NCBI GenBank assembly: GCA_964565805.1
Contig: CAZMGH010000011.1
Location: forward strand, 1-64,000
DNA length: 64,000 bases
DNA from: Catenibacillus sp964565805
GTDB taxonomy: Bacteria; Bacillota; Clostridia; Lachnospirales; Lachnospiraceae
Reading direction: 5' to 3'
This document shows positions 42,739-51,040 of this stretch, piece by piece. Both the position numbers and the translations under genes were made by a program. The notes under the pieces were generated by a model. That model was not told where the DNA came from, did not search any database, and saw only the letters and a program-made list of their open reading frames with translations. How positions within the stretch are numbered: the first letter of the stretch is position 1; each line of letters starts with the position of its first letter.

Positions 42739-44130
42739 CTATACCACCTTGGACTGGATAAAATCATTAAGCAGAGCATCCACAGCCGCCCGCTCATACT
42801 GCTCTGTACACGCGGCAAGACTCTGACGAATATAAGCATCCACCTTTTCAAGGCTGTCAAAAGGCACCGGCATATTGTCCAGGGCCATGGAGATCATGCT
42901 CCGCTTCATGACCTGTCCACAATTTTTAAAAGAATGTTGGTAAATTTCTTCCAGCTTTCCTATCCTGTCCCCAACAGCTTCCTGAGAAACCGTATAATAA
43001 GGCCGGATCTGAGAAATATCCGCCCGGGAATTTGTCATAAACAAACGCTGGGCTGTGCGCAGCGTTTTGTAAATGCCGCCAAGGACCATCCCCTCAATGC
43101 ACTGAGCATTTTTCTCATAAATAGTGTCCAGGGCGTCTTCAAGGAGCATATGCTCTCCCAGGTACTTTTGCTGATCCTCCACAGTCTTTGACAGACCGCC
43201 TAAAATATCCGCGTCAATGTCCAGGAAGTCGCCGCTGTCCACAGCCCGCATATAGGACCGCAAAATGTTCCTCAGTTCCCCACATTCCTTAGGCTCTGAC
43301 ACGGTATAAGGCTGAGTGATCCGTGTAATATAAAGACCGTTGACCAGGTTCAGCAGATCTACATTATTGCTCAGATCCCGGGCAACTATGGAACCGGCCA
43401 GAGAAAGCTTTGTTATATATTCACGGCACTGGTCTTTGTCCACATCATTCAGGGAAATGTGGTCAAACTCTCTTGCCAGATCATACAGATCCCCTCTCTC
43501 CTGATCCAGCCTTCCCGAAGAAGGCAGGACAGCGCACCGCTCCATACGGTCAAAAAAGCTTTCCGCCATGTCGTTTCTGGCGCCGGTATAGCAGCTGCAG
43601 CCTTTTTCCAAAAGTTCAAAAAACTTAGTATTGGTCAGGCGCACAGGAAGTTCTCCCAAAACAGCCTGGATCCGCTCATTAACAGTTTCCGCATCCCGCT
43701 TTTCCGTAATATAGCTCATCAGCTTGTCTCCCAGGGCTGTATCATCAGTGAGCGGGAGACTTTCTTCAAAGCGGTAACTCATACGATTAAAAATGTGCTC
43801 ATACAGCTGGAAATAATGGAGATATTCCTCCAGCTGATCCAGATTTGAGAGTACTTTCCCCCGAGCGTCATCCAGACGGATCATATCCTGAGACAGCGTT
43901 TCCGTCTGTCCGCTGCCAACTTTACGGGTAATGGAGGCAATTACAGAAAGGATCTCCCCTGTATCCCCCTCTTCCTTGGCAAGCACATCATATCTTTCTG
44001 TAAAATCCAAAGCAAACCGTCCCAGTGTCAGTCGCTCATAAGAAGCTAACAGGAGCTGGCTGTACACGCTTAAGTTTTCCTCTGGATTATTGCCATTTTT
44101 TAAGCCTTTAATCAATCGGTTAATGTTCAT
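42739..44130 (-). CDS. Uncharacterised all-helical 463-residue protein
   Basis: A soluble, strongly charged, helix-rich protein without signal peptide or membrane segment. No catalytic motif is evident. Local features include ITRKVGSGQTETLSQDMIRLDD and the ending RAAVDALLNDFIQSKVV. The ATG at 44130 has AAAGG upstream. It lies between the rhomboid-like gene (56 bases) and the 108-residue gene (18 bases). I do not recognise a family. Confidence 0.8.
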   Translation of the reverse strand: MNINRLIKGLKNGNNPEENLSVYSQLLLASYERLTLGRFALDFTERYDVLAKEEGDTGEILSVIASITRKVGSGQTETLSQDMIRLDDARGKVLSNLDQLEEYLHYFQLYEHIFNRMSYRFEESLPLTDDTALGDKLMSYITEKRDAETVNERIQAVLGELPVRLTNTKFFELLEKGCSCYTGARNDMAESFFDRMERCAVLPSSGRLDQERGDLYDLAREFDHISLNDVDKDQCREYITKLSLAGSIVARDLSNNVDLLNLVNGLYITRITQPYTVSEPKECGELRNILRSYMRAVDSGDFLDIDADILGGLSKTVEDQQKYLGEHMLLEDALDTIYEKNAQCIEGMVLGGIYKTLRTAQRLFMTNSRADISQIRPYYTVSQEAVGDRIGKLEEIYQHSFKNCGQVMKRSMISMALDNMPVPFDSLEKVDAYIRQSLAACTEQYERAAVDALLNDFIQSKVV

Positions 44131-44186
44131 GTCAAATACGACCTTTCATTATTACTGCCGGTTTTTTAACGGCATCCAGGTATCCC

Positions 44187-45056
44187 TTATTTTACATGGG
44201 TGTGGGTAAACAGATGATCCTGGCAGTATTCATAGTTTCCGTTACACTTGGAGCAGAAACGAAACTCCAGTGTGTCGTCATCCAGTTCTGTACGTCCGCA
44301 CACCGCGCACCGGTGCCTTGCCCCGCCGGGATAGGTAACCTTATTCCTTTGATGTCCTTTCGATGACTGAGCGCCATAAGAGCCCTGACCCCGGGCAGCT
44401 TTTTTATACACATATTTCCGGCGCATCTGCTTTGCGCTGTAGCCTTTCTTGCGCATAAAGGAAATAAAATAGCAGAAAAAGTTCAGTAAAGCTACAATAA
44501 TGGATACCCGTGTACTCCATCCGTTCTTGACAAAGGAAAATGCCAAAAGGACCATGTCCAAAATAGCCAGCCACTTCATCCGCACAGGGATGATAAACAT
44601 AACAAGCACCTGCATATCCGGAACAATAGTGGCAAAGGCCAGAAACAGAGACAGGTTAATATAGGTCGTATCCATATACGCATACTGAAAACCAGAAAGT
44701 CCTGTGACCAGGTACACGATCATAGACGCCAGGACAGTCCCTAAAATACCGGTAAGGTAATAAAGATTAAACCGGAAGGCTCCCCACACCTGCTCCAGGG
44801 TATTCCCTAAAAGATAGTAAAAGTACAGGGAGAAGATCACAAATATGGGGTTGTTGCTGGGGGAATTCATGAGAAAGGTAAAGATCCTCCAAACCTCTCC
44901 GTGAAGGATCCGCTCAGCGTCCAGACAGAAATAGGCGTTATAGACTTCCGGCATGATCCAGCTCAGGAAGAAACCTATGGCGTATAAGACAATGATATAT
45001 CGCATGAGATGCTTTATGGCAAATCTGCCAAACTTTTTTTCCAGCTTGTCTAACAT
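44187..45056 (-). CDS. Rhomboid-like membrane protein with C-terminal zinc ribbon
   Basis: A 289-residue protein. Six hydrophobic segments fill residues 20-205. The rhomboid fold is suggested by GEVWRIFTFLM, LLGNTLEQVWGAFRFNLYYLTGILGT and IPVRMKWLAILD. The GxSG serine plus histidine pair of active rhomboids is not in its expected place (the only GLSG lies in a loop, and no catalytic His is seen), so it is probably an inactive, Derlin-like member. The C terminus carries a zinc ribbon: CAVCGR, then CSKCNGNYEYCQDH. First gene of the unit behind the consensus promoter at 45144. I chose the ATG at 45056; the ribosome site GAGG is 12 bases away. Confidence 0.8.
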   Translation of the reverse strand: MLDKLEKKFGRFAIKHLMRYIIVLYAIGFFLSWIMPEVYNAYFCLDAERILHGEVWRIFTFLMNSPSNNPIFVIFSLYFYYLLGNTLEQVWGAFRFNLYYLTGILGTVLASMIVYLVTGLSGFQYAYMDTTYINLSLFLAFATIVPDMQVLVMFIIPVRMKWLAILDMVLLAFSFVKNGWSTRVSIIVALLNFFCYFISFMRKKGYSAKQMRRKYVYKKAARGQGSYGAQSSKGHQRNKVTYPGGARHRCAVCGRTELDDDTLEFRFCSKCNGNYEYCQDHLFTHTHVK

Positions 45057-45143
45057 AAATGTCTGATTCCTCGCTTTCAATAATTTCAGGCAGTTCAGAC
45101 AAGAGATTTATGTCCGGACTGCTGCCACACATAGATAGTTCTA

Positions 45144-45172
45144 ATTATAGATGAGCCCCCAAACCTTGTCAA
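45144..45172 (-). promoter_or_regulatory. Consensus promoter of the rhomboid-like/FHA unit
   Basis: On the minus strand TTGACA (45167-45172), 17 bases, TATAAT (45144-45149), a full consensus match. The leader before the ATG at 45056 is about 80 bases. Confidence 0.85.
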
Positions 45173-45228
45173 CCTTTAGGAAGGCCCCGAAATTAAATTT
45201 CCGTAAATTTCCGTAAATTTGATACTGT

Positions 45229-45246
45229 TTACTGGCTTGCCAGTAA
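45229..45246. promoter_or_regulatory. 18-base palindrome between divergent promoters, possible operator
   Basis: TTACTGGC, two bases, GCCAGTAA is a perfect palindrome. It lies in the 400-base region between the divergent rhomboid-like and activase genes, about 50 bases upstream of the activase promoter. Next to it AAATTTCCGT occurs twice in tandem (about 45196-45215). Apart from these and the two promoters I see no gene in 45057-45410. Confidence 0.5.
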
Positions 45247-45293
45247 GCCGTAACACTTCTGCGGCACTTTATGGGATTTTAATGAATTATCCA

Positions 45294-45322
45294 TTGTTTT
45301 TTTAGAACCTATAGCGTATAAT
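45294..45322 (+). promoter_or_regulatory. Promoter of the dehydratase-activase gene
   Basis: TTGTTT (45294-45299), 17 bases, TATAAT (45317-45322). The leader is about 130 bases and contains a GGTGTC/GACGCC hairpin near 45343-45366. Confidence 0.65.
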
Positions 45323-45410
45323 AGTTCTGCTAAATGTTAATTAGGGTGTCGAAACGTCTTTTGACGCCTGTGATTCGATTCCACGGATTTATATATTAGT
45401 TAGGAGGTTA

Positions 45411-45464
45411 TTGCGGGGTAATCATTCAGACAAATGTTTGGATTGTTACCTCCGATTTGCATGA
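45411..45464 (+). CDS. Possible 17-codon leader peptide coupled to the activase gene
   Basis: A TTG at 45411 just after a strong AGGAGG (45402-45407) opens a 17-codon frame (LRGNHSDKCLDCYLRFA) whose TGA overlaps the activase ATG as ATGA. The main gene has no ribosome site of its own, so coupling would explain how it is translated. Against it: the spacing between AGGAGG and TTG is only 3 bases. Confidence 0.35.
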   Translation: MRGNHSDKCLDCYLRFA

Positions 45465-48400
45465 TGACTCAAAAGATTAGTTTAGGTATTGACATCGGTT
45501 CCACCACTGTCAAAGCAGCCTTTTTAGACGAAGAAAAAAACGTCCTCTTCTCGGATTATGAGCGCCATTTTGCCAATATCCGCGAAACCCTTCTCTCCCT
45601 TATACAAAAAGCCTATGATAAGCTTGGCCCTATGGAGGTCTATCCCATGATCACCGGTTCCGGCGGCATGTCTTTATCAAAAAGCGTAAATATCCCTTTT
45701 GTACAGGAAGTGATCTCCGTATCTACGGCCCTTCAGCTGTTTGCGCCGCAAACAGACGTAGCCATTGAGCTGGGTGGCGAGGACGCAAAGATCATTTATT
45801 TTTATGACGGCAACATTGAGCAGCGGATGAACGGCATTTGCGCCGGAGGCACTGGCTCCTTTATTGACCAGATGGCCTCTCTTTTGCAGACGGATGCTGC
45901 CGGGTTAAACGAATACGCAAAAAATTACAAAGCTGTCTATCCCATTGCCGCCCGGTGCGGCGTGTTTGCCAAATCAGACATCCAGCCCCTGATCAATGAC
46001 GGGGCCACAAAGGAAGACTTGTCTGTATCTATTTTCCAGGCAGTTGTCAATCAGACCATCAGCGGCCTTGCCTGCGGTAAGCCGATCCGGGGAAATGTGG
46101 CCTTTCTTGGAGGGCCTCTCCACTTTTTATCTGAGCTGCGCCAGTGTTTTATCCGTACTTTAAAGCTTTCCGGTCCTCAGATCATTGCTCCGGAAAATTC
46201 CCATCTTTTTGCAGCCATTGGAGCTGCCCTTAACTATAAGGAAGATTCTCATACCAGCGTAGAAGATCTGATCCGGCTTTTATCCTCAGATATTAAGATC
46301 GCGGCAGAAACGCCCCGTATGCAGCCTTTGTTTGAAAGCCAGGAAGAGTATGACGCTTTTGTAGAAAAACATAATGTACATACAGTGAAAAAGGGAAATC
46401 TGGCCGATTATAAAGGAAACTGCTTCTTAGGCATTGACGCCGGGTCCACCACTACGAAGGTGGCTGTCATTGACGAGGACGGAACACTGCTGTACTCCTT
46501 TTACAGCAGCAACAACGGTAATCCTTTAAAGACCACCATCCGGGCCATTACTGAGATCACACAGCTTATGCCGGAGGGCGCCCGCATCGTCAACTCCTGC
46601 TCTACCGGTTACGGCGAGGCTCTGATCAAGGCTGCCCTTATGCTGGATGAAGGTGAGGTAGAAACCGTTGCCCATTACTACGCTGCCGCGTTTTTTGAGC
46701 CGGATGTGGACTGTATCCTGGATATTGGCGGCCAGGATATGAAGTGTATTAAGATTAAAAATAATACTGTAGATAACGTGCTTTTAAATGAAGCATGTTC
46801 TTCCGGCTGCGGTTCCTTTATTGAAACCTTTGCCAAATCTTTAAATTACAGTGTCCAGGACTTTGCCAAAGCGGCCCTGTTTGCTAAAAATCCTGTAGAC
46901 CTAGGCTCCCGGTGTACTGTATTTATGAATTCTAACGTAAAGCAGGCCCAGAAGGAAGGGGCTGAGGTGGGGGACATTTCCGCCGGTCTTGCCTACTCTG
47001 TTATTAAAAATGCCCTGCTCAAGGTTATTAAGCTTACCGATCCTAAGGATCTCGGGAAAAAGGTGGTTGTTCAGGGCGGTACCTTTTATAATGACGCTGT
47101 ACTGCGCAGCTTTGAGCGGATTTCCCAGTGTCAGGCTGTCCGTCCGGACATTGCCGGAATCATGGGCGCTTTCGGCGCCGCTCTCATTGCCCGGGAACGT
47201 TATGACGGCAGTGAAACAACGATGCTTCCTTTGGAAAAGATCATTGACTTAAAGTACACTACCTCTATGGCCCGGTGCAAAGGCTGTACCAACAACTGTC
47301 ATCTGACCATTAATCGCTTTTCCGGCGGCCGTCAGTTTATTACTGGAAACCGGTGCGAGGTTGGTCTTGGCCGTGAAAAGAAAAAAAGCGATGTGCCAAA
47401 CCTGTTTGCCTATAAATTAAACCGGCTGTTTTCCTATGAGCCGTTAGAAGCAGACAAGGCTTACCGGGGAACCGTAGGTATTCCAAGGGTTTTAAATATG
47501 TACGAAAACTATCCCTTCTGGTTTACCTTTTTCAATGAGCTGGGCTACCGTGTGATTCTATCGCCGCCATCCTCAGCGAAGATTTATTCCCTGGGCATTG
47601 AATCCATTCCCAGCGAGTCTGTCTGCTACCCGGCCAAGCTGGTCCACGGACATATTATGTGGCTGTTAAAGCAGGGAATTAAGTTTATTTTCTACCCAAG
47701 CATCCCTTATGAGCGGAATGAGGTGGAAGGCTCCAACAACCACTACAACTGTCCGATTGTTACGTCCTATGGGGAAAACATTAAAAATAACGTGGAAGAG
47801 CTGCGGGATGAAAGCATCCGCTTTATGAACCCGTTCCTGGCTCTGGATCATCTGGAAAGGCTTAAAGAGCGCCTTGTCCAGGAAATCGGAAAGACCTTTA
47901 ATATTCCTGACAGCGAGATCAACCTGGCTGCCCAGAGAGCCTGGGATGAGCTGGCAAATGCCCGTCAGGATATGCGTGATAAAGGTGAGGAAACTCTGGC
48001 TTATCTCCAGGAACACCGTATGAAGGGGATCGTCCTGGCAGGCCGCCCGTACCACACAGATGGAGAAATCAACCACGGTATTCCTGAGCTGATCACCTCC
48101 TATGGTATTGCGGTGCTTACAGAAGATAGTGTGTCCCATTTAGGTCAGCCGGAACGGCCACTGATCGTATCCGATCAGTGGATGTATCACTCCCGTTTGT
48201 ATGCTGCGGCCCAGTTTGTTAAAACCCAGCCAAATCTTGAGCTGATCCAGTTAAACTCCTTTGGCTGCGGTCTGGACGCTGTAACTACAGACCAGGTAAA
48301 AGATATTTTAAACGGTTCCGGACGGCTGTATACATGCCTTAAAATTGACGAGGTAAGCAACCTGGGAGCTGCCCGTATCCGTATCCGTTCTCTCATCGCT

Positions 48401-49699
48401 GCTATCCGTATGCGGGAACAGAAACACATTCACGGGGAAGTTCACAGCGCGGCTCATGACCGGATCGTCTATACAAAAGAAATGTCCAGGGATTATACCA
48501 TCCTTGTACCTAATATGTCGCCCATCCACTTTGAGCTGCTGGCTCCGGCCCTAAACGCTCACGGGTTACATATTGAACTGCTTCCCGACTGTGACCGGGA
48601 GGCCATTGATACAGGTTTAAAATATGTAAATAATGATGCCTGCTATCCCTCCATCTGTGTTGTGGGGCAGATTATGAAAGCTCTCCTTTCCGGTAAGTAT
48701 GACCTGAACAAGGTGGCTGTAGCCATGTCTCAGACCGGCGGCGGCTGCCGTGCCACAAACTATGTGGGATTTATCCGCCGCGCCCTGCAAAACGCCGGTA
48801 TGCATCAGATTCCTGTTGTGGCCTTAAGCGCTCAGGGCATCGAAAAGAATCCGGGATTTAAATACACCTTGCCCATGCTTAAGTCAGCCATAGAAGCTAT
48901 TGTTTACGGAGATATTTTCATGCGTGTCCTTTACCGGATGCGTCCTTATGAAAAGGTTAAGGGCAGCGCCAACGCTCTTCATGAAAAGTGGGCTAAACGG
49001 TGTATTGATTCTTTAACAGGAAAGACAAAGAGCAATTTTAAGAGAAATGTCCAGGGAATCATTCGTGATTTTGACGCCCTGCCTATTGATGAAAATTTAA
49101 AGAAGCCCAGAGTCGGTATTGTAGGGGAGATCCTTGTTAAGTTCTCCCCGTCAGCGAACAATTACCTTGTGGATCTTTTGGAATCTGAAGGGGCTGAGGC
49201 GGTTATGCCAGACCTTTTAGACTTCTTCCTGTACAGCTTTTATAACGCCAACTTTAAGCGAGATTTCCTTGGCAAGTCTAAAAAGGCAGCCATGCTGTGC
49301 AATATCGGGATCAAGTTCCTGGAAGCGATCCGCAAGACCGCCCGGCTGGAGCTGCGGGCCAGCCGGCATTTCTGCGAACAGGCTGTGATCCAGGATCTGG
49401 CTAAATACGCTGAGCCTATTGTATCCTTAGGAAACCAGACCGGCGAGGGATGGTTCCTTACGGGAGAAATGATCGAGCTGATCCATCAGGGCGCTCCAAA
49501 TATTGTCTGCACCCAGCCTTTCGGCTGCCTGCCGAACCATATTGTAGGCAAGGGGGTCATTAAAGAGCTGCGCCGCCAGTATCCGAAAGCAAATATTGTA
49601 GCCATTGACTATGATCCCGGCGCCAGCGAGGTCAACCAGGTGAACCGTATCAAGCTTATGCTTGCCACAGCAAATAAAAACCTGAAAAAATCTGTTTGA
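45461..49699 (+). CDS. Acyl-CoA dehydratase activase-related fusion protein, about 1412 residues
   Basis: Two BcrAD/BadF/HgdC ATPase domains in tandem. The first has GIDIGSTTVKAAF near residue 8, GGEDAKI and GICAGGTGSF. The second has GIDAGSTTTKVAV near residue 323, GGQDMKCI, NEACSSGCGSF near 442 and SRCTVF near 482; the cysteines match 4Fe-4S ligands of activators. A cluster CKGCTNNC follows near 604, then DUF2229 (YENYPFWFTFFNELGYRVILS), and a C-terminal part like dehydratase subunits (NNDACYPSICVVGQ, QTGGGCRATNYVGF). Such fusions are widespread in Clostridia, but their substrate is unknown; acting on a 2-hydroxyacyl-CoA dehydratase is inference. No dehydratase genes are nearby. The start at 45461 is uncertain; an ATG at 45434 is possible. 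Confidence 0.88.
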   Translation: MMTQKISLGIDIGSTTVKAAFLDEEKNVLFSDYERHFANIRETLLSLIQKAYDKLGPMEVYPMITGSGGMSLSKSVNIPFVQEVISVSTALQLFAPQTDVAIELGGEDAKIIYFYDGNIEQRMNGICAGGTGSFIDQMASLLQTDAAGLNEYAKNYKAVYPIAARCGVFAKSDIQPLINDGATKEDLSVSIFQAVVNQTISGLACGKPIRGNVAFLGGPLHFLSELRQCFIRTLKLSGPQIIAPENSHLFAAIGAALNYKEDSHTSVEDLIRLLSSDIKIAAETPRMQPLFESQEEYDAFVEKHNVHTVKKGNLADYKGNCFLGIDAGSTTTKVAVIDEDGTLLYSFYSSNNGNPLKTTIRAITEITQLMPEGARIVNSCSTGYGEALIKAALMLDEGEVETVAHYYAAAFFEPDVDCILDIGGQDMKCIKIKNNTVDNVLLNEACSSGCGSFIETFAKSLNYSVQDFAKAALFAKNPVDLGSRCTVFMNSNVKQAQKEGAEVGDISAGLAYSVIKNALLKVIKLTDPKDLGKKVVVQGGTFYNDAVLRSFERISQCQAVRPDIAGIMGAFGAALIARERYDGSETTMLPLEKIIDLKYTTSMARCKGCTNNCHLTINRFSGGRQFITGNRCEVGLGREKKKSDVPNLFAYKLNRLFSYEPLEADKAYRGTVGIPRVLNMYENYPFWFTFFNELGYRVILSPPSSAKIYSLGIESIPSESVCYPAKLVHGHIMWLLKQGIKFIFYPSIPYERNEVEGSNNHYNCPIVTSYGENIKNNVEELRDESIRFMNPFLALDHLERLKERLVQEIGKTFNIPDSEINLAAQRAWDELANARQDMRDKGEETLAYLQEHRMKGIVLAGRPYHTDGEINHGIPELITSYGIAVLTEDSVSHLGQPERPLIVSDQWMYHSRLYAAAQFVKTQPNLELIQLNSFGCGLDAVTTDQVKDILNGSGRLYTCLKIDEVSNLGAARIRIRSLIAAIRMREQKHIHGEVHSAAHDRIVYTKEMSRDYTILVPNMSPIHFELLAPALNAHGLHIELLPDCDREAIDTGLKYVNNDACYPSICVVGQIMKALLSGKYDLNKVAVAMSQTGGGCRATNYVGFIRRALQNAGMHQIPVVALSAQGIEKNPGFKYTLPMLKSAIEAIVYGDIFMRVLYRMRPYEKVKGSANALHEKWAKRCIDSLTGKTKSNFKRNVQGIIRDFDALPIDENLKKPRVGIVGEILVKFSPSANNYLVDLLESEGAEAVMPDLLDFFLYSFYNANFKRDFLGKSKKAAMLCNIGIKFLEAIRKTARLELRASRHFCEQAVIQDLAKYAEPIVSLGNQTGEGWFLTGEMIELIHQGAPNIVCTQPFGCLPNHIVGKGVIKELRRQYPKANIVAIDYDPGASEVNQVNRIKLMLATANKNLKKSV

Positions 49700-49706
49700 T
49701 AATATA

Positions 49707-49755
49707 AAACCGCCCCAGTAAGTTAAGTTTTGAGTTTACTGGGGCGGTTTCTTTA
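49707..49755. terminator. Bidirectional terminator between activase and metallophosphoesterase genes
   Basis: A perfect 15-pair stem around ACCGCCCCAGTAA (49707-49721 and 49736-49750), with T-rich tails on both strands. It serves the activase gene (plus) and the atp operon end (minus). Confidence 0.92.
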
Positions 49756-49814
49756 TAAATTACGCAAAAAAAGAGGATAAATCGTTGTTCCTCAGAGAAT
49801 AAACGGCGCCATTC

Positions 49815-50591
49815 TTACTTTCCATTCCCCGGAACCACATCAATCACGCCAAATTCCACCGGATTGAAAATCCGGGGCACAGGGACATAATAAGCCAGGC
49901 CGCGGCTGTTAATGTGGATCTGGCCATTGATTTTATACCGGCCTCCGGCATATTTAGGGAAAAAGCCCTGGGATGGGGCATAGATCCCGTTGACCAGTCC
50001 GGGGATGCGCCACTGGCCGCCGTGGGCATGACCGGTAAGGACAAGATTAAAGGGGAACATAGCATAAGTCTGGGCACGCTCCGGCCGATGGCTTAAAAGG
50101 ATGGAAAACGCAGACGTATCTGTGCTCCGGGCAACTCTGGAAAGCTGAGACATCCAGCTTTCCATGGGATTCATAGGATCATCTATCCCGGCAACACAGA
50201 TCCGGGTTCCGGATCTTAAAGTCACGGTCCGGCACTCGCCCTCCAGGACACAGATACCAAAAGACCGGACATAGGACTTAGCGCCTAAATAATTTTTATA
50301 ATTAAATTCATGATTTCCGGTAACATAAAAGCAGGGATACATTTCCCCAAGAGGAGCAAACAGATCCCCTGCCCCTTCCTTACCAAATTTAGGTTCCAGC
50401 ATATCCCCGGTCATACAGATCAGATCCGGCTTAACCATCCGGATCTGATCAAGAAGCGTCTTCTGGTGTTTTCCATATAAACAGCAATGAAGGTCCGACA
50501 AATGAACGCACCGGAAAGGTGCATCCACTTTGCCGGATCTGAGCTTATACTGTCGAAGGACCGGGAGTTTCCACGGTTTGTTATTGTTCAA
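49815..50591 (-). CDS. Calcineurin-like metallophosphoesterase
   Basis: A 258-residue protein of the YaeI/YkuE type. The metal-site motifs appear in order: HLSDLHCCLYG, MTGDMLEP, VTGNHEFNYK, LLSHRPE and LTGHAHGGQWRIP. No clear signal peptide is present, unlike YkuE. Its substrate is not readable; the family includes phospholipid- and nucleotide-cleaving enzymes. It starts 11 bases after the atpC stop in the same direction and is followed by the terminator at 49707, so it is the last gene of the atp transcript. Confidence 0.88.
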   Translation of the reverse strand: MNNNKPWKLPVLRQYKLRSGKVDAPFRCVHLSDLHCCLYGKHQKTLLDQIRMVKPDLICMTGDMLEPKFGKEGAGDLFAPLGEMYPCFYVTGNHEFNYKNYLGAKSYVRSFGICVLEGECRTVTLRSGTRICVAGIDDPMNPMESWMSQLSRVARSTDTSAFSILLSHRPERAQTYAMFPFNLVLTGHAHGGQWRIPGLVNGIYAPSQGFFPKYAGGRYKINGQIHINSRGLAYYVPVPRIFNPVEFGVIDVVPGNGK

Positions 50592-50602
50592 TTTTATACT
50601 CC

Positions 50603-51019
50603 TTATTTACGGTCCCGCAGCTTGCTTACAGCGCTTAAACGGGACATAGCCCGGGCAAGGGACGCTTTACTTAAATGATATTCCTGGATACTCATCTTCT
50701 GACGCAGCTTTTCCTTGGCCCGTTCTTCTGCCTCTCTCGCACGGACGAAATCTATATCCTCCGGGCGCTCTGCTGTCAAAGTCATAATGCGCACACGGTT
50801 ATTGATCACCTCAGCAAATCCGGAGCTGACAACGCACTGCAACGTCTCTCCATCTACAGAAACAAACTCCACGGTTCCGGGAACGACCGCAATCAGCATA
50901 TTTTCATGATGAGCAAGAATCTGGGCCGTTCCGTCAGGGACAGGAAGAGTGACCGATGTTGCCCGTCCAGTATAAAACTGCTTATCACTGGCAAGGATTT
51001 CCAATGAGAATGAATTCAT
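50603..51019 (-). CDS. atpC: ATP synthase F1 epsilon subunit
   Basis: A 138-residue central-stalk subunit that regulates the enzyme. The N-terminal beta-sandwich has PDGTAQILAHHENMLIAVVPG; the C-terminal helical hairpin (EAEERAKEKLRQKMS and SLARAMSRLSAV) can inhibit ATP hydrolysis. AGGAGG ribosome site. Last of the eight atp genes. Confidence 0.95.
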   Translation of the reverse strand: MNSFSLEILASDKQFYTGRATSVTLPVPDGTAQILAHHENMLIAVVPGTVEFVSVDGETLQCVVSSGFAEVINNRVRIMTLTAERPEDIDFVRAREAEERAKEKLRQKMSIQEYHLSKASLARAMSRLSAVSKLRDRK

Positions 51020-51040
51020 ACACTCTGCCTCCTGTCTTGA

